Assembly: GCA_017541025.1 (NCBI GenBank)
Contig: JAFXZY010000030.1
Span: 1-32,180, forward strand
DNA: 32,180 bases
Reading direction: 5' to 3'
From: Bacteroidaceae bacterium
Lineage (GTDB): Bacteria; Bacteroidota; Bacteroidia; Bacteroidales; Bacteroidaceae
Made by a program: the position numbers and the translations under genes. Of this stretch, positions 30,599 to 32,180 are shown piece by piece. The stretch's first letter is position 1. Every line of letters begins with the position of its first letter. The notes beneath the pieces are model-generated. The model had not been told where the DNA came from and made no database searches. It saw nothing but the letters and a program-made list of their open reading frames with translations.

Positions 30599-31927
30599 TT
30601 AAGCATTTTCCTTTCTGAGGATGTCTAATCCCTCGCGAACGATGCGCTGCAATTCCAGTTTGCTGCTGTCAACAAACTCGGCAATAGCGAAGTCCTCGGG
30701 AGCAACCTCATAAATACCCAAAGCTTCCTGACGGTCGATATCTCCAGCAATGATAGCTTTCACAAGATAGCCCGCATAGATATCCATCGGAAATACCTTG
30801 TCATACTCACCGCTCATAATCATGTGGCGTTCACCACCCTTGATTCGAGCATCAAGAACATACTCTTTCTTCTTGCCGAAAAGCCAGGAGAAGTAGCTGT
30901 GATGGGTACTGAAAGTGTTGAAACGAGGCATAATCCAACCCAACATCTCGTCGGCATGATCACCTTCGGGAATAACATTCACTTCTGTAGCATGAGCTGC
31001 AAGGAAACCATCGGCAGTAGTTTTGATACCAGTCATCACATTACCGTTGACGATACGACTGCCTTCCATCTTTACATTACCCTCTACCAACGTTGTGAGC
31101 TTCTGACCGACCAGCATTTTGTAATACTTGGGGGAAGTCACTTCACTACCGGCAAGCGCGATAGTACGGGTAAAGTCGACTGTGCCATTCTTCATCAGAC
31201 GACCGACAAAGATTACCTCCTCGGCACCCAGCGTCCAAACCACCTCACCCTTGTTGATGGGAGAAACATTGTTAATCTGGACACCTACATTACCTGCGGG
31301 AGCAGGACCATCGAAAACATTTACCTCACAGTCCTTGGCAGCCGTCAGAGCCTTAGCAGTCTGCTTAGCACTTACGCCCAAATAAACCTTAGCTAATTTG
31401 CTCAGTGCAGTGATACCTGCCTGGAAATCATCTTCCTGGCCTGTCAGGATATACTCAAAATCCTGACTCAGAGGCATACTGTTGAATGCACTTACAAAAA
31501 TTGCCTTAGGAGCGTCTTCGGGATTGGCCACCACATCGTAAGGACGCTGGCGGAAGAATCCGAACAAACCACTCTCCAAAAGCAAAGACTTAACATCGCC
31601 CTTTACATCAAACTGACGAGCTTCCTGTTTGCCATCAGATTGAACGCGGATACTCATTAGCTTACGCCTGTCTCCACGTTCAACAAGAGAAACAGTACCG
31701 CTGACAGGGCTTACAAACTTAACCTCGGGATGCAGTTTATCAACAAACAGCGCATCCCCGACCTTTACGGCATCACCTTCTTTGACTACCACTTTGGGCT
31801 TCAATCCGCAGAAGTCGTCCGGAACAAGTGCATACTCTCCGGGGCAACTGGTGCTAACAGTTTCCTTAGCGGCTTTGCCTTTCAGGTTGATATCCAGGCC
31901 TTTACGTAATTTGATTACTCTTGCCAT
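30599..31927 (-). CDS. nqrA: Na+-translocating NADH:quinone reductase subunit A
   Basis: A 442-residue cytosolic-side subunit of Na+-NQR, membrane-associated without helices, that contributes to quinone reduction. The N-terminus MARVIKLRKGLDINLKG matches the family. Further segments are SPVSGTVSLVERGDRRKLMSI (barrel-sandwich), FFRQRPYDVVANPEDAPKAIFVSAFNSMPL-type region, and PRFNTFSTHHSYFSWLF. It is the first gene of the operon nqrABCDEF and has a consensus promoter at 31965-31996. Start choice is supported by the leader of about 30 nt. Confidence 0.97.
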   Translation of the reverse strand: MARVIKLRKGLDINLKGKAAKETVSTSCPGEYALVPDDFCGLKPKVVVKEGDAVKVGDALFVDKLHPEVKFVSPVSGTVSLVERGDRRKLMSIRVQSDGKQEARQFDVKGDVKSLLLESGLFGFFRQRPYDVVANPEDAPKAIFVSAFNSMPLSQDFEYILTGQEDDFQAGITALSKLAKVYLGVSAKQTAKALTAAKDCEVNVFDGPAPAGNVGVQINNVSPINKGEVVWTLGAEEVIFVGRLMKNGTVDFTRTIALAGSEVTSPKYYKMLVGQKLTTLVEGNVKMEGSRIVNGNVMTGIKTTADGFLAAHATEVNVIPEGDHADEMLGWIMPRFNTFSTHHSYFSWLFGKKKEYVLDARIKGGERHMIMSGEYDKVFPMDIYAGYLVKAIIAGDIDRQEALGIYEVAPEDFAIAEFVDSSKLELQRIVREGLDILRKENA

Positions 31928-31964
31928 ATTTAATAATAATAAAATATATTTTATTTTGCGGGTG

Positions 31965-31996
31965 CAAAGTTACGAATAAGTGAGAGATTATCCAAA
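31965..31996 (-). promoter_or_regulatory. Promoter of the nqrABCDEF operon
   Basis: On the minus strand, TTTG (31993-31996) and TAACTTTG (31965-31972) are separated by 20 nt, a full consensus. The nqrA ATG lies 37 bases beyond the -7 box. Confidence 0.82.
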
Positions 31997-32039
31997 TTTA
32001 TTTGAGATAATCCGAACGAGAGTATCTTCGACCGAAGGT

Positions 32040-32073
32040 CAAAGTTACTATGTTTGCATTCGAAAATACCAAA
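32040..32073 (-). promoter_or_regulatory. Possible second upstream nqr promoter
   Basis: A further TAACTTTG (32040-32047, minus strand) is preceded by TTTG at 32070-32073, with a 22-nt spacer that is slightly long. It would give a leader of about 105 nt. The -7 box sequence is identical to that of the proximal promoter. Confidence 0.4.
32049..32056 (+). promoter_or_regulatory. Divergent -7 box for a plus-strand gene beyond the window
   Basis: TATGTTTG matches TAnnTTTG, and TTCG at 32027-32030 is a weak -33 candidate at 18 nt. It lies back to back with the minus-strand box at 32040-32047. No start codon for a convincing gene follows within the window. Confidence 0.4.
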
Positions 32074-32109
32074 AGTCAATTAAAGAAGCGTCAAATCTGA
32101 GAATTATTC

Positions 32110-32172
32110 CGCACCGTGAGGTGCAGAGAACCTCTCCGCTACGCTTCAAGAACCTCAGCATCTCGCGGTGCG
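32110..32172. repeat. Palindromic segment with 11-bp inverted ends
   Basis: CGCACCGTGAG (32110-32120) and CTCGCGGTGCG (32162-32172) are inverted copies with one mismatch. The left end alone also forms a 5-bp hairpin GCACC-GTGA-GGTGC, and GAACCTC occurs twice inside (32128-32134 and 32150-32156). It could be a repeat element, part of a structured RNA transcribed from 32049, or the tail of a minus-strand frame entering from beyond the window. No gene is recognised in 31997-32180. Confidence 0.5.
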
Positions 32173-32180
32173 TGAAAAGG

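Noticed and set aside
1-32180. Defence islands, prophage or insertion sequences
   Set aside because: No transposase, integrase, toxin-antitoxin, restriction or phage structural gene is recognisable anywhere. Gene order is that of a core chromosomal region.

Overview
The window looks like a chromosomal segment of a Bacteroidales bacterium, most likely Prevotella or a close relative. The evidence is: Bacteroidetes-type promoters (TTTG, about 20 nt, TAnnTTTG) ahead of many genes; families typical of the phylum (DUF4199, DUF6452, DUF6048, the Bacteroidetes form of LptD); a Na+-translocating NQR complex; and a solitary four-helix-bundle (23S intervening-sequence type) gene. No phage, plasmid, transposase or CRISPR array is visible. 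Most of the segment is core genome with some unusual details.

Layout. Positions 78-4803 hold a basic-secretory-protein-type zinc metalloprotein, queD, an M3 oligopeptidase lipoprotein, a YpfJ-type zinc metallopeptidase and a DUF4332 protein. Positions 4966-5238 hold a stable-RNA unit on the minus strand: a strong promoter, the small SRP RNA, tRNA-Thr(TGT) and a terminator. Positions 5361-15093 form a tightly packed plus-strand cluster: DUF4199, GT2 glycosyltransferase, DUF6452, DUF6048, mntP, apbE, Crp/Fnr regulator, an M3 peptidase fused to a dCMP deaminase, S41 protease and luxS. tRNA-His(GTG) follows on the minus strand with its own promoter and terminator.

From 15311 to 31927 every gene is on the minus strand. 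In transcription order these are: the nqrABCDEF operon; an HD-domain protein with a possibly leaderless promoter; lptD followed by the dTDP-L-rhamnose genes rfbA, rfbC, rfbB and rfbD; a YqiA-like hydrolase; ffh; a frameshifted four-helix-bundle gene framed by heptamer arrays; and folD. The last 250 bases hold the nqr promoters, a divergent promoter and a palindromic segment.

Functional links. Both SRP components (RNA at 5099-5194, Ffh at 16629-17972) are present. ApbE at 8717 is the enzyme type that attaches FMN to the NqrB and NqrC subunits encoded at 28475-30550. LptD and the rhamnose-precursor genes form one envelope transcription unit.

Most unusual features: (1) NqrC carries an N-terminal rubredoxin-like CxxC...CxxC module and a six-cysteine C-terminal tail. 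(2) An M3 peptidase is fused in frame to a complete dCMP deaminase. (3) A 7-bp tandem repeat occurs in inverted orientation on both sides of the four-helix-bundle pseudogene and supplies the stop codons of that gene and of ffh. Several other unrelated 6-8 bp arrays lie at gene edges, and one lies in frame inside rfbD.
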